From positions 5,571,014 through 5,635,013 of the forward strand of contig NZ_CP025096.1 in NCBI RefSeq assembly GCF_002831565.1: a stretch of 64,000 nucleotides of DNA, given 5' to 3'. How positions within the stretch are numbered: the stretch's first letter is position 1; each line of letters starts with the position of its first letter. The translations under genes were made by a program, and so were the position numbers. Below the pieces are notes generated by a model, which saw only the letters and a list, made by a program, of their open reading frames with translations, had not been told where the DNA came from and searched no databases. Shown here in pieces: positions 52,969 to 61,912 of the stretch. This DNA is from Spirosoma pollinicola. Its GTDB lineage: Bacteria; Bacteroidota; Bacteroidia; Cytophagales; Spirosomataceae.

Positions 52969-53529
52969 TTATAGAGCAAACTCGATACGCTCACCGGATA
53001 AAGGTTCGAAATTATCCAGCACAACGTCTTTTGTTGAGGTTGCCAGATTAACATTCCAGGTAGCACTCAGGCGTGACAGTTGCTTCGGCGCCGACTTACT
53101 GAAGCTCATGGTCAAGGCAGTGATCGAGGGCGCTCCGCCGTAATATGGAATCTGACCGCCAACCGTAGCGTACCACGAACCAGAATAAGTATTGCCTCTG
53201 TTGTCGGTAACCGTCACCACATTGGGTGTGAATACAAATTTGTAGCCACTATAATCTGACGTATTATCGCTAAAAGACCGATAGTAAGATTTAACCGACC
53301 ATGTTCCGGTTGGCATCACTGGCCCTAGATCATTAATTGGGCTGGGATTTGGCGTCAAGGCGGGCAATGTGGTTGGGGTAGGTGCCGGGGCAGTTGTGGT
53401 TGACGTGGGAGTCGATGACCCTCCCCCCTGGCGGGCACCACTAACAGGAGCGATAGACACTTGAGGTTGTGAGCAGGACAGGGCACTTACAGCGAGCAAC
53501 GTAATTGCAGAAGGGATAATAAATTTCAT
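52969..53529 (-). CDS. Hypothetical lipoprotein with Thr/Pro-rich linker
   Basis: 186 residues from ATG 53529 (MKFIIPSAITLLAVSALSC, lipobox). After the Cys comes a low-complexity linker rich in Thr, Pro, Ser and Ala (about residues 30-70), then a beta-rich domain (GTWSVKSYYRSFSDNTSDYS, VVTVTDNRGNTYSGSWYATV) resembling lipocalin-like surface domains of Bacteroidota, with no family assignment. Single gene. Confidence 0.8.
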   Translation of the reverse strand: MKFIIPSAITLLAVSALSCSQPQVSIAPVSGARQGGGSSTPTSTTTAPAPTPTTLPALTPNPSPINDLGPVMPTGTWSVKSYYRSFSDNTSDYSGYKFVFTPNVVTVTDNRGNTYSGSWYATVGGQIPYYGGAPSITALTMSFSKSAPKQLSRLSATWNVNLATSTKDVVLDNFEPLSGERIEFAL

Positions 53530-53778
53530 AAAATAGTTGGTTAAAGGTTTCACTCGTCAGTACGGACGATGTTTCTTTTGGGTTGCGTGATGTTTTTCAA
53601 GCACACTTAAATTTTAGCGCACTGCTAGCCAACCTTTCGTTCCTATTTATTCGCTATCTTTAGAAGAGCTATCTCGTTTGCCCTCATTCTCAGCAGAACT
53701 CCAAATAAAGTCAATCCCCCAACGGGGTATTAATTGCCTACAATCGCCTTTACCAAACGTACTTAGCTAAATCAACAC

Positions 53779-54336
53779 ATGAACAGACGGGAAGCATTAT
53801 CGCGGGTTAGCCTGATGCTGGGCGGAACTCTCTCGGCCCCGACCCTACTGGCCTTTGACCGATGGAGCCAGACAACTCCGGAAAACCGCAAAACCGGCGC
53901 GTCCATTCTGAACGAAGAGCAGCGTGAAGTGATCGCCCGCGTAGCCGAATTGATCATTCCTAAAACAGATACGCCGGGGGCCATTGATGCGGGTGTACCG
54001 GCCTTTATTGAGGTGATGCTTCGAGACGGTTACACCAAATCCGTGCAGGATGTGTTTCTGACCGGTCTCGGTAATCTGGCGGGAAAAGGTCTCCTGACCG
54101 CTTCGCCCGATCAGCAAACGACACTACTGAAACAGCTCGAAGCCAATGCGCTGGCCAATGCCAAAGCTGGCACGGTATCGTTCTGGCAATTGATTAAAGA
54201 GCTAACCGTTTGGGGCTACTTTACGTCGGAAGCGGGTATAAAGTCGTCGCTCGATTACCAGCCCATTCCGGGAAAATTTGAGGCCATCAAGATTAAGCCG
54301 GGTCAGAAAGATTTCATGTACGGCAATCAGGTTTAA
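53779..54336 (+). CDS. Gluconate 2-dehydrogenase subunit 3-family protein
   Basis: 185 residues. Twin-arginine-like N-terminus (MNRREALSRVSLMLGGTLS) and the family body: LNEEQREVIARVAELIIPKT, PGAIDAGVPAFIEVML, FWQLIKELTVWGYFTSEAGI. Such small subunits serve Tat export and assembly of GMC flavoprotein sugar dehydrogenases. The GMC gene starts 171 bp downstream on the same strand, with a large hairpin between. The subunit itself carries the export signal; the GMC partner has none and is probably exported in complex with it. Confidence 0.92.
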   Translation: MNRREALSRVSLMLGGTLSAPTLLAFDRWSQTTPENRKTGASILNEEQREVIARVAELIIPKTDTPGAIDAGVPAFIEVMLRDGYTKSVQDVFLTGLGNLAGKGLLTASPDQQTTLLKQLEANALANAKAGTVSFWQLIKELTVWGYFTSEAGIKSSLDYQPIPGKFEAIKIKPGQKDFMYGNQV

Positions 54337-54368
54337 CCTTATTCACTACTTCAACTTGTGATATACTT

Positions 54369-54470
54369 GGTTGCTGTACAACGGAAAGGTTTTCCGTTGG
54401 GCCGACAGGCCAATTGACAGCCTTTTAAGCCTTTCGGCTCAACGGAAAACCTTTCCGTTGTACAGCAACC
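54369..54470. repeat. Long inverted repeat, AACGGAA family
   Basis: 54369-54408 pairs with 54431-54470 at 38 of 40 positions, loop 22 nt. Each arm contains its own palindrome AACGGAAAGGTTTTCCGTT. It separates the two subunit genes of the GMC dehydrogenase and may set their relative message levels. Confidence 0.92.
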
Positions 54471-54507
54471 AGGTTTAGTCCCCATCACTACTTCTAGTAA
54501 TAACTAT

Positions 54508-56217
54508 ATGAACCTTAATATAAACGCACAAAAAGCCCAAACCTTCGACGCCATTGTGGTTGGTTCCGGTATAACGGGTGGCTGGGCGGCCAAAGAACTC
54601 ACCGAAAAAGGATTGAACGTGCTGGTGCTGGAGCGTGGCTACGAAATCAAGCACGTTGAGGATTACAAAACGGCCATGCAGGACCCCTGGGAGTTCGAGC
54701 ATCGGGGGAAAATTACGGCCGTATCCGCCGAAGAACATTATGCCAGCATGTTCTTTTCGGCCAAAGAAGGCAGCCAGTTCAATTTTACCAACGACAAAGA
54801 GCATCCGTACATCCAGAAGCGGCCGTTCAACTGGATTCGGGGGTACCATACCGGGGGTAAATCGCTGATCTGGGGCAAACATACCTACCGCTGGAATCGG
54901 GAGGATTTCATGGCGAATGCCAAAGAGGGACTTGGCGTCGACTGGCCAATTCGGTATGAGGACCTTGTTCCCTGGTACACCTACGTCGAAAAATTTGTGG
55001 GTATCAGCGGGCAGGCCGAAGGGCTGGACGTGTTGCCCGACAGCACTTTCCTGCCACCAATGGCAATGACCGCCCCCGAGCGGCATTTCAAAAAATCGGT
55101 CGCGCAGAAGTTAAATCGCCCGATTGTTATGGGGCGGGTAGCGCACCTCACCAAGCCGCAGCCCTGGCATACGGCGGTGGGCCGGGCGAGTTGTCAGTTT
55201 CGGAACCGCTGCACGCGGGGCTGTCCGTTCGGGGCTTATTTCAGTTCACTGGCGGCTACCTTACCAGCCGCCCGAAGCACCAACCGGCTGACGATCATTC
55301 ACAACGCCATCGTGAAAGAGATTATCCTGGACGATCACGCCCAGAAAGCCAAAGGCGTTCGGGTCATTGACCAGAATACGATGGAAGTGCGGGAATTCTA
55401 CGCCAAAGTGCTATTCCTGAATGCCGGAACAATCGGCTCCACGTCGATTCTGATGAACTCAAAATCGGCCCGTTTCCCTAACGGATTGGGCAACGACAGC
55501 GATCAACTGGGCCGCAACCTGATGGACCACCATCTGGCCGTTGGCGCAAGAGCCGATATTGAGGGATTTGAAGACGATCACTACTTTGGGGCGCGTCCGG
55601 GCAGTTTGTACATCCCGCGTTTCCGGAACTGGGGAAACGACAAACGCGACTACCTGCGCGGATTCGGGTATCAGGGCGGAGCCTCCCGCGCCGACTGGGC
55701 GAGGGGCGGGACGGAGCCGGGTTTCGGTGCCGATTTCAAGAAGAAAATGACGCAGCCCGGCCCCTGGAAAATGAGCCTCACCGGCTTTGGCGAAGTGCTG
55801 CCCGACCCCAATAACCGCTTCTACCTCAGTCCTGACAAAACCGACAAATGGGGACAGCCGCAGGTTGTGTTCGACGCTGATTTTAGTGCCAACGACCGGG
55901 CCATGCGGAAAGACATTATGAACGACGGTGCCGAAATGCTGGAAGCCGCCGGATTCAAGAACGTCACCACTTACGATAACCCGGCGGCACACATGGGGTT
56001 GGGTATCCACGAAATGGGAACTGCCCGCATGGGCAAAGACCCCAAAACGTCGGTGCTCAACAAGTACAATCAGGTACACACCTGCAAAAACGTATTCGTG
56101 ACAGATGGCTCGGGCATGACGTCGGCCTCAAACGTCAACCCGTCCCTAACCTACATGGCCCTCACCGCCCGGGCCGCCAGCTACGCCGTAGCGCAGCTGA
56201 AAGCGAAGAATCTTTGA
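54508..56217 (+). CDS. GMC oxidoreductase, FAD-dependent sugar dehydrogenase large subunit
   Basis: 569 residues. FAD motif VVGSGITGGWAAKELTEKG near the N-terminus, ERGYEIKHVEDY, GGKSLIWGKHTYRW, and C-terminal NPSLTYMALTARAASYA. A Cys pattern C229-x5-C235-x3-C239 (SCQFRNRCTRGCP) resembles the 3Fe-4S ligand region of bacterial FAD glucose and fructose dehydrogenases. It probably oxidises a sugar or glycoside (perhaps at C3) in the periplasm. It pairs with the subunit-3 gene upstream. No signal peptide of its own. The electron acceptor is not encoded next to it; the cytochrome c fusion at 44494 is the nearest candidate. Confidence 0.93.
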   Translation: MNLNINAQKAQTFDAIVVGSGITGGWAAKELTEKGLNVLVLERGYEIKHVEDYKTAMQDPWEFEHRGKITAVSAEEHYASMFFSAKEGSQFNFTNDKEHPYIQKRPFNWIRGYHTGGKSLIWGKHTYRWNREDFMANAKEGLGVDWPIRYEDLVPWYTYVEKFVGISGQAEGLDVLPDSTFLPPMAMTAPERHFKKSVAQKLNRPIVMGRVAHLTKPQPWHTAVGRASCQFRNRCTRGCPFGAYFSSLAATLPAARSTNRLTIIHNAIVKEIILDDHAQKAKGVRVIDQNTMEVREFYAKVLFLNAGTIGSTSILMNSKSARFPNGLGNDSDQLGRNLMDHHLAVGARADIEGFEDDHYFGARPGSLYIPRFRNWGNDKRDYLRGFGYQGGASRADWARGGTEPGFGADFKKKMTQPGPWKMSLTGFGEVLPDPNNRFYLSPDKTDKWGQPQVVFDADFSANDRAMRKDIMNDGAEMLEAAGFKNVTTYDNPAAHMGLGIHEMGTARMGKDPKTSVLNKYNQVHTCKNVFVTDGSGMTSASNVNPSLTYMALTARAASYAVAQLKAKNL

Positions 56218-56227
56218 AGATTAGTGA

Positions 56228-56378
56228 TGTATCAGACAGCATCTTGCTGTCTGGACGTCAGGCAAGATGTATTCTCTAGCGACCCAAAACGTAAGCCCGC
56301 TTACTTAACCTAGGCAAGCAAACTCTGTGGGCTAACTTTTTTGCCTATCGGCCAGACAGCAGGATGCCGTCTGATACA
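56228..56378. repeat. Nested inverted repeat
   Basis: 56228-56254 pairs with 56352-56378 at 25 of 27 positions, loop 97 nt. Each arm also folds on itself (CAGACAGCATCTTGCTGTCTG), as in the C-rich element, though the sequence is different. It lies 10 bp after the GMC stop codon. Confidence 0.88.
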
Positions 56379-56408
56379 ACTCCACCTCCAACCATCCGTT
56401 TCAACTAA

Positions 56409-57377
56409 ATGTCGTCTTCTCTGATTATTGGCGCGGGTATGGCCGGTTTGACCACTGCCCGCGAATTGCGCTTACAAGGTTGGGATGTTATTGTTCTGGA
56501 CAAAGGCCGGGGCGTTGGCGGGCGACTGGCAACCCGACGCATCGAACAGGCCCGCGCCGACCACGGTGCACAGTATTTCTCGGCCACGACACCCGCTTTT
56601 CAGGAAGTCGTACAGGAGTTACTGGCTGATAAAGTCATTGCCAAATGGGAACCCGCACAACCCAGTCCCGCCGACACGACCGTTGACCAACCGCATTATA
56701 TTGGCATCGACGGCATGAACACCGTGGCCAAAGCCCTGGCCAAAAACCTGACCGTACACACGTCTGAAACTATTGTTTCTTTCCGCGTTGACGATAGCCA
56801 ATGGTTGGTTGAAACCGAGTCGGGTGGGCAATACCGGGCCGATGCACTTCTCATTACCATCCCGGCTCCACAGGCACTGGCCCTGATTGAGAAAAGCGGA
56901 TTTCCGATAACAACGGCGGATAAATCCGCGCTCTCGGCCATTGCCTATCAACCCTGCCTCGCGGTAATGGTAGCTCTACATCAACCCAGTACCATGCCCA
57001 ACGCCGTTCGCTATGACACCGGCGACATTGCGTGGGTTGCCGACAATGCACAAAAAGGTATCTCGCTCGGCCAGCCATCCATAACCATACACGCCAGCGC
57101 CGACTTCAGCCGAACGCATTTCGACGATGACCTGAACGCCATTGGGCGGCAACTGGTCGATCAGTTATCGGATTTGATTCCTGCCGACAACATCAGTACC
57201 ATTCAGGTACATCGGTGGCGATACAGCCTGGCCGACCAGCGGCACCCGGCTCCCTTTCTGAAAGCCGAAGCGCCACTCACGCTCCTCTTCGGCGGTGATG
57301 GATTCGGTGAAGGCAATGTGGAAGGAGCCTTCACGTCAGGACTGGCGATGGCCAATTTTTGTACCGCGGATCTTTAG
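56409..57377 (+). CDS. FAD-dependent oxidoreductase, renalase-like
   Basis: 322 residues, Rossmann FAD domain at the N-terminus (LIIGAGMAGLTTARELRLQG), then DKGRGVGGRLATRR and DHGAQYFSATTPAF, which is characteristic of bacterial renalase-like flavoproteins, and the C-terminal FAD contact GGDGFGEGNVEGAFTSGLAM. No signal peptide, so cytosolic. Renalases of bacteria oxidise misconfigured dihydro-nicotinamides; that is a known activity of the family and not shown here. It follows the GMC gene but is separated by a hairpin. The last six codons and the stop lie in the next palindrome. Confidence 0.88.
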   Translation: MSSSLIIGAGMAGLTTARELRLQGWDVIVLDKGRGVGGRLATRRIEQARADHGAQYFSATTPAFQEVVQELLADKVIAKWEPAQPSPADTTVDQPHYIGIDGMNTVAKALAKNLTVHTSETIVSFRVDDSQWLVETESGGQYRADALLITIPAPQALALIEKSGFPITTADKSALSAIAYQPCLAVMVALHQPSTMPNAVRYDTGDIAWVADNAQKGISLGQPSITIHASADFSRTHFDDDLNAIGRQLVDQLSDLIPADNISTIQVHRWRYSLADQRHPAPFLKAEAPLTLLFGGDGFGEGNVEGAFTSGLAMANFCTADL

Positions 57378-57454
57378 TCCGCGCAGCCGTCAGGCTAATC
57401 GTTCATAGTCTTGTTTTAGCCTGACGGCTGCGCGGCCTAAAGATCCGCGGTACA
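57360..57454. repeat. 39-bp inverted repeat overlapping the end of the renalase-like gene
   Basis: 57360-57398 pairs with 57416-57454 at 38 of 39 positions, loop 17 nt. The left arm includes the last codons and TAG of the preceding gene (57375-57377). The arms are GC-rich and no T-run follows. Confidence 0.92.
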
Positions 57455-57530
57455 GGAATAAGAGTAGAATACAGCCCAAATTAGCTCTGTTTTTTTGAGA
57501 ACCCGTCGTGTTCATCTCTGTCCTTACCTC

Positions 57531-59696
57531 ATGGAACGAAGAGCGTTTATCAAGACAACCGGCCTTATTGGTGGGGCTTATGCACTGGCCGGACAGGCAT
57601 CTATGGCCAGCATCATTTCGCCAGCGGAAACGTTCTGGCTCGACGGTCCGATGCGATGGGCTCAGCTTGCCTTTGTGGAGCGCGACCCCGGCCATTACGA
57701 CCCCGACTTCTGGCTCAGTTATTTCAAGCGGATTCATGCCGATGGTGCCCTGCTGAGTGCGGGCGGTATTGTGGCGTTTTATCCGACCAAAATACCGCTG
57801 CACCACCGCAGCGATTTCATGGGTAATGCCAATACGCTGGGTTATCTGGTAGAAGGCTGCAAAAAACAGGGTATGAAGATCATGCTTCGTACCGATCCTC
57901 ACGCGGCCCGGCAGGAGGTGTATGACGCGCACCCCGACTGGATTGCCGTAACCGTTGACGGACAAAAACGCCGTCACTGGGCTAACCCTGATTTATGGGT
58001 CACCTGCGCCCTGGGGCCGTATAATTTTGAGTTTATGACCCAGGTAAACCAGGAGATCATGGAGCGATTTCAGCCCGAAGGTATCTTCTCGAATCGCTGG
58101 GCCGGTCATGACATTTGCTATTGCGAACACTGTACAACTAACTTCAAAACGGCTTCTGGTCTGGAACTGCCCAAAGCCATCAATAAACTCGACCCCACCT
58201 ACCGCAAGTGGGCCGACTGGCGAATGAAGCGGTTACGGGAAGTATGGTCGGTATGGGATGCGGGCATCCGCAATCAAAAACCAACCGCCCGGTTCATTCC
58301 CAACGGCTTTCCCGACAAAGTGATGACAGGAAAAGAAGCCGACCTTTTCTTTGCCGATCAACAGGCCCGCCGTGGACTGATGGCCCCCTGGTCGAACGGC
58401 AAAGGGGCGAAGGAACTCCGGTCGACGCTGGGCATGAAGCCGCTAATCGGCATCTTCAGCGTGGGTATCGAAGAAGAATTCCGCTGGAAAGACTCCGTTC
58501 AGAGCGACGCCGAAATCCGTATCTGGGTGGCCGAAGGAACCGCCAACGGGATGCGGCCGTGCTTCGTTAAATTCGGGGGCGACATCTACGACAAACGGTG
58601 GATGGAAGCCGTGGCGAAAGCGTACGAGGTTTATCACAGAAACGAAAAATATCTGCGCAATACCGCGTCGATGGCCCGCGTGGGCGTGGTGTACTCCGAA
58701 CAAACCGACCGCAATTATGGCGGTAAACCTTGGCAACAGAAAAGCAGCGATCACCTCGACGGTATGTATCACGCGCTGGTAGAGAGCCGTACTCCCTTCG
58801 ATATGGTGAATGACCGGCTGCTTTCGGCAACCGATTTGAAGCGGTTCAAATTGCTGATTCTGCCCAACATTGCCGCCCTTTCCGATAGCCAGTGTGCACA
58901 GCTACAGGCATTTGTCGATGCGGGCGGCAGTCTGGTGGCTACTTTCGAGACATCGCTCTATGACGAAGACGGTAAGCAACGGCCCAATTTCGGGCTGGCG
59001 AGTTTGCTGGGTGTGGCGTATAACCAGAAAGTGGAAGGTCCCATGCGGAACAGCTATCTGCAACTACGACCCGACGCGACGAACAGCCAGACTAGGCAAA
59101 TTCTGAAAGGGCTTGACGATACGCCCCGCATTATCAACGCCATTTATAAAGTCGATGTAACCCCGACGGCGGCTTTCCCCAGTCCGATTACGCTCATTCC
59201 GACCTACCCTGATTTGCCGATGGAAGATGTGTACCCACGTGTGGCCGAAACCGATACACGGGAAATCTATCTGCGGCAAGTGGGCAAGGGTCGCGTCGCC
59301 TACATCCCCGGCGATCTGGACCGCTCGTTCTGGCAGTTGCTCAACGTCGATCACGGGCAGTTGTTGAGTAACGTCGTTCAATGGGCACTCGACGAACAAC
59401 CCATTGCTGCCGTAACCGGGCCGGGTGTGCTGGATGTCAACGTCTGGCGGCAGGCCAATTCCATGACCGTTCACCTGGTTAACTTAACCAATCCAATGAT
59501 GATGAAAGGCCCGTTCAGGGAGTTGATTCCGGTCGACGCGCAGGTATCCGTTCAGGTACCAGCCGGTGCCAAAGTGACAGCGGTGAAATTGCTGATGAGT
59601 GATCAGAAACCAAAATTTGAGAGTAAGAATGGACAGGTATTCGTAAGCGTACCGAAGGTTCTCGATCATGAGATTGTAGCGCTGGATTTGGCGTAG
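57531..59696 (+). CDS. Tat-exported glycoside-hydrolase-like protein with beta-galactosidase trimerisation-like domain
   Basis: 721 residues from ATG 57531, which starts the Tat signal MERRAFIKTTGLIGGAYALA; a longer frame begins at 57495 without sense. N-terminal TIM-barrel part (WAQLAFVERDPGHYDPDFWL, KIMLRTDPHAARQEVYDAHP, GIFSNRWAGHDICYCEHCTT) followed by a trimerisation-like/glutamine-amidotransferase-like domain (RVGVVYSEQTDRNYGG, LLILPNIAALSDSQCAQL, FVDAGGSLVATFET). Unlike GH42 enzymes no obvious catalytic Glu pair can be assigned. It probably acts on an exported glycoside. Next to the GMC/renalase genes, before lactate permease. Confidence 0.85.
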   Translation: MERRAFIKTTGLIGGAYALAGQASMASIISPAETFWLDGPMRWAQLAFVERDPGHYDPDFWLSYFKRIHADGALLSAGGIVAFYPTKIPLHHRSDFMGNANTLGYLVEGCKKQGMKIMLRTDPHAARQEVYDAHPDWIAVTVDGQKRRHWANPDLWVTCALGPYNFEFMTQVNQEIMERFQPEGIFSNRWAGHDICYCEHCTTNFKTASGLELPKAINKLDPTYRKWADWRMKRLREVWSVWDAGIRNQKPTARFIPNGFPDKVMTGKEADLFFADQQARRGLMAPWSNGKGAKELRSTLGMKPLIGIFSVGIEEEFRWKDSVQSDAEIRIWVAEGTANGMRPCFVKFGGDIYDKRWMEAVAKAYEVYHRNEKYLRNTASMARVGVVYSEQTDRNYGGKPWQQKSSDHLDGMYHALVESRTPFDMVNDRLLSATDLKRFKLLILPNIAALSDSQCAQLQAFVDAGGSLVATFETSLYDEDGKQRPNFGLASLLGVAYNQKVEGPMRNSYLQLRPDATNSQTRQILKGLDDTPRIINAIYKVDVTPTAAFPSPITLIPTYPDLPMEDVYPRVAETDTREIYLRQVGKGRVAYIPGDLDRSFWQLLNVDHGQLLSNVVQWALDEQPIAAVTGPGVLDVNVWRQANSMTVHLVNLTNPMMMKGPFRELIPVDAQVSVQVPAGAKVTAVKLLMSDQKPKFESKNGQVFVSVPKVLDHEIVALDLA

Positions 59697-59703
59697 TGAT
59701 ATT

Positions 59704-59907
59704 ACCACCCCCAACCCCCTCCTTGAAAAAAGGAGGGGGCTATGCCAAAGGAGACTTTTTCCTGATTTCCTCATCATTAAAATGGGTGAATTGTTTTCAT
59801 CTTAGTACCTATAGGCAGGTTCTACTTCTATCTCTAGTAAAAAGAAAACACAAAACGGCACACCTCGGCATAGCCCCCTCCTGTTTTAGGAGGGGGTTGG
59901 GGGTGGT
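59704..59907. repeat. Nested inverted repeat, C-rich element copy 2
   Basis: Arm 59704-59746 and arm 59867-59907 are complementary in their outer and inner parts and enclose about 120 bp of unrelated sequence. Each arm is itself a hairpin; the left arm has the variant loop TTGAAAAAA instead of AAAAC. The same element is at 2447-2587 and 61721-61815. It occupies most of the gap between the glycoside-hydrolase-like gene and lactate permease. Confidence 0.92.
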
Positions 59908-59969
59908 CGATTACCGACAATAAGCACACTCAACTGTTCTACCGAAACAACCAACAACTCCCACTCCCC

Positions 59970-61742
59970 ATGACCTGGAAACAAGTTATTGATCCGTTCC
60001 ACAACATCGCATTATCTGTATTGGTGGCCCTTATACCCATCCTGTTCATATTCTGGGCACTCATCATTAGAAAGATGAAAGGGTATCAGGCTAGCTTGAT
60101 CGCCACGGGACTCGCCATGCTGATTGCCACGCTGGTGTATGGCACGCCCGTCAAACTGGCGTTACTGTCGGCGGCACATGGGGCGTTGTATGGCCTGTTT
60201 CCTATTTGCTGGCTGGTGATTATGGCGGTTTTCCTGTTCAACATCACCGTCAAAAGCGGCCAGTTCGAGATCATCAAACATGTCATGGGGTCCATCACCG
60301 CCGACCGGCGGTTACAGGGCTTGCTGATTGCCTTTTCGTTCGGCTCCTTTCTGGAAGGCACGGCCGGTTTTGGGGCACCCGTGGCCATCACGGCGGCCAT
60401 GCTGGTGGGGCTGGGATTTAACCCGCTCTATGCGTCAGGCATTTGCCTGATTGCCAATACGGCTCCCGTTGCCTTTGGCTCTATTGGCATTCCTATTACA
60501 GTGGCCTCGCAGGTGTCGGGCATTCCCGAACTACCCATTTCGCAAATGGTGGGCCGGACGCTGCCCATTCTCTCCGTCATGCTGCCGTTTTATCTGGTTA
60601 GCATCATTGCCGGATTCAAAAAAGCCCGCGAAATATGGCCTGCTGTTGCGGTGTCGGGCATTTCGTTTGCCTTTCTCCAGTATTTCTCGTCGAACTTTCT
60701 AGGCCCTGCCCTACCCGATGTTATTGCGGGTTTGGGTTCTATTATCTGCCTGATAACGTTTCTGCGTTACTGGAAACCAAAAACCATCTGGCGCTTTGAT
60801 AATGAACCAGCGGCAACGATCAACACGGACTTTAGCTACACAACCGGTCAGATTATCCGGGCGTGGTCGCCGTTTATCATCCTGACAATCATCATCATTT
60901 CGTGGGGTATGCAACCCATCAAAGACGTATTGAATGCAAAAGGCCTATTTCAGTTTGAGTTTCCGGGCTTGCACAACGTGATTCTGGGGAGCGATGGCAA
61001 CCCGATTCCAAAACTCTTTAAAGTCAACTACCTGTCGGCGGCAGGGACAGCTATTTTACTGGCCGCTCTGATCGCCATTCCGCTGGTCGGGCTGACGTAT
61101 AAAGTGGGATTAACCGTATTCGGCGAGACCTTAAAGCAGTTACGATTCCCGATTCTTTCAATCGCTTCGGTTTTGGCGTTCGCCTACATCCTCAACGATT
61201 CGGGCATTACCCTCACGCTGGCCGCTGTACTGGCGAGTACGGGCGTTCTGTTTCCTTTTTTCGCGCCTGTACTGGGCTGGCTGGGCGTGTTCATTACCGG
61301 TTCCGATACCTCAGCCAATGCGCTGTTCAGTAAGCTTCAATACGCCACGGCCCAATCTATTGGGGTCGACCCGGTGGTAACGGTGGCGGCCAACATATCG
61401 GGTGGCGTAGTTGGCAAGATGATTTCGCCACAATCCATTGCCGTAGCAGCTGCAGCCGGTAATTTAGTCGGCAAAGAATCTCAACTATTTAGGTTTACGG
61501 TGAAACACAGCTTTTTTATGCTGGTATTCATCAGCTTTCTGACGCTGGCGCAGGCTTATATTCTCAAATGGATGATTCCAGTCTACGAAATGCTCGACGG
61601 CAAGAAAGCGGTTGCTTTGCCGGATCTATCAAGAGGGTATATGTATCTGGGTATGTTGGCAGTGATTTTGGTGGCGATTGGGGTTAGTATTGTGTCAATG
61701 AGGAAGAAAGGGGCTGCTTTACCACCCCCAACCCCCTCCTAA
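59970..61742 (+). CDS. lldP: L-lactate permease
   Basis: 590-residue inner-membrane carrier with about 13 helices. Family phrases: FSFGSFLEGTAGFGAPVAIT, ICLIANTAPVAFGSIGIPI, SGVTLTLA-like DSGITLTLAAVLASTG, GSDTSANALFSKLQ and ISPQSIAVAAAAGNLVG, which carry the conserved polar residues. The last residues ALPPPTPS and the stop are encoded by the repeat element at 61721, so the C-terminus is formed by insertion of a repeat. It precedes a 2-hydroxyacid dehydrogenase gene, a plausible partner for lactate or glycolate use. Confidence 0.95.
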   Translation: MTWKQVIDPFHNIALSVLVALIPILFIFWALIIRKMKGYQASLIATGLAMLIATLVYGTPVKLALLSAAHGALYGLFPICWLVIMAVFLFNITVKSGQFEIIKHVMGSITADRRLQGLLIAFSFGSFLEGTAGFGAPVAITAAMLVGLGFNPLYASGICLIANTAPVAFGSIGIPITVASQVSGIPELPISQMVGRTLPILSVMLPFYLVSIIAGFKKAREIWPAVAVSGISFAFLQYFSSNFLGPALPDVIAGLGSIICLITFLRYWKPKTIWRFDNEPAATINTDFSYTTGQIIRAWSPFIILTIIIISWGMQPIKDVLNAKGLFQFEFPGLHNVILGSDGNPIPKLFKVNYLSAAGTAILLAALIAIPLVGLTYKVGLTVFGETLKQLRFPILSIASVLAFAYILNDSGITLTLAAVLASTGVLFPFFAPVLGWLGVFITGSDTSANALFSKLQYATAQSIGVDPVVTVAANISGGVVGKMISPQSIAVAAAAGNLVGKESQLFRFTVKHSFFMLVFISFLTLAQAYILKWMIPVYEMLDGKKAVALPDLSRGYMYLGMLAVILVAIGVSIVSMRKKGAALPPPTPS

Positions 61743-61815
61743 AACAGGAGGGGGCTATGCCGAGGGGCGCCCTTGTTTAAGCCCCCTCCTGTTTTAGGAG
61801 GGGGTTGGGGGTGGT
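61721..61815. repeat. Nested inverted repeat, C-rich element copy 3 (overlaps lldP end)
   Basis: Arms 61721-61756 and 61780-61815 are perfectly complementary (36 bp), loop 23 nt. Each arm contains the inner hairpin CCCCCTCCT-AAAAC-AGGAGGGGG. The lldP stop TAA at 61740-61742 lies in the inner loop of the left arm, so the element is partly coding. Confidence 0.95.
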
Positions 61816-61912
61816 GAAACAGTCGCCAAGCCAGAACTTGGCTCAGACACGAAACCGACCCTCTCACAAACCATTTATCAACAGGACAAATAACAAAAGA
61901 AAACAACCAATA

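Noticed and set aside
53530..53778. Search for a regulatory RNA or promoter in the gap before the dehydrogenase small subunit
   Set aside because: No hairpin or well-spaced promoter boxes were found; nothing to support a feature.
54475..56079. Long open frames antisense to the GMC oxidoreductase gene (about 200 codons each)
   Set aside because: They have no start context, no family resemblance and fall exactly in the opposite frames of a strongly conserved gene with GC-biased third positions.
61805..61912. N-terminal extension of the 2-hydroxyacid dehydrogenase
   Set aside because: It would be encoded by the C-rich repeat and low-complexity sequence; family members start at MKIVVLDG, which is the ATG at 61913.
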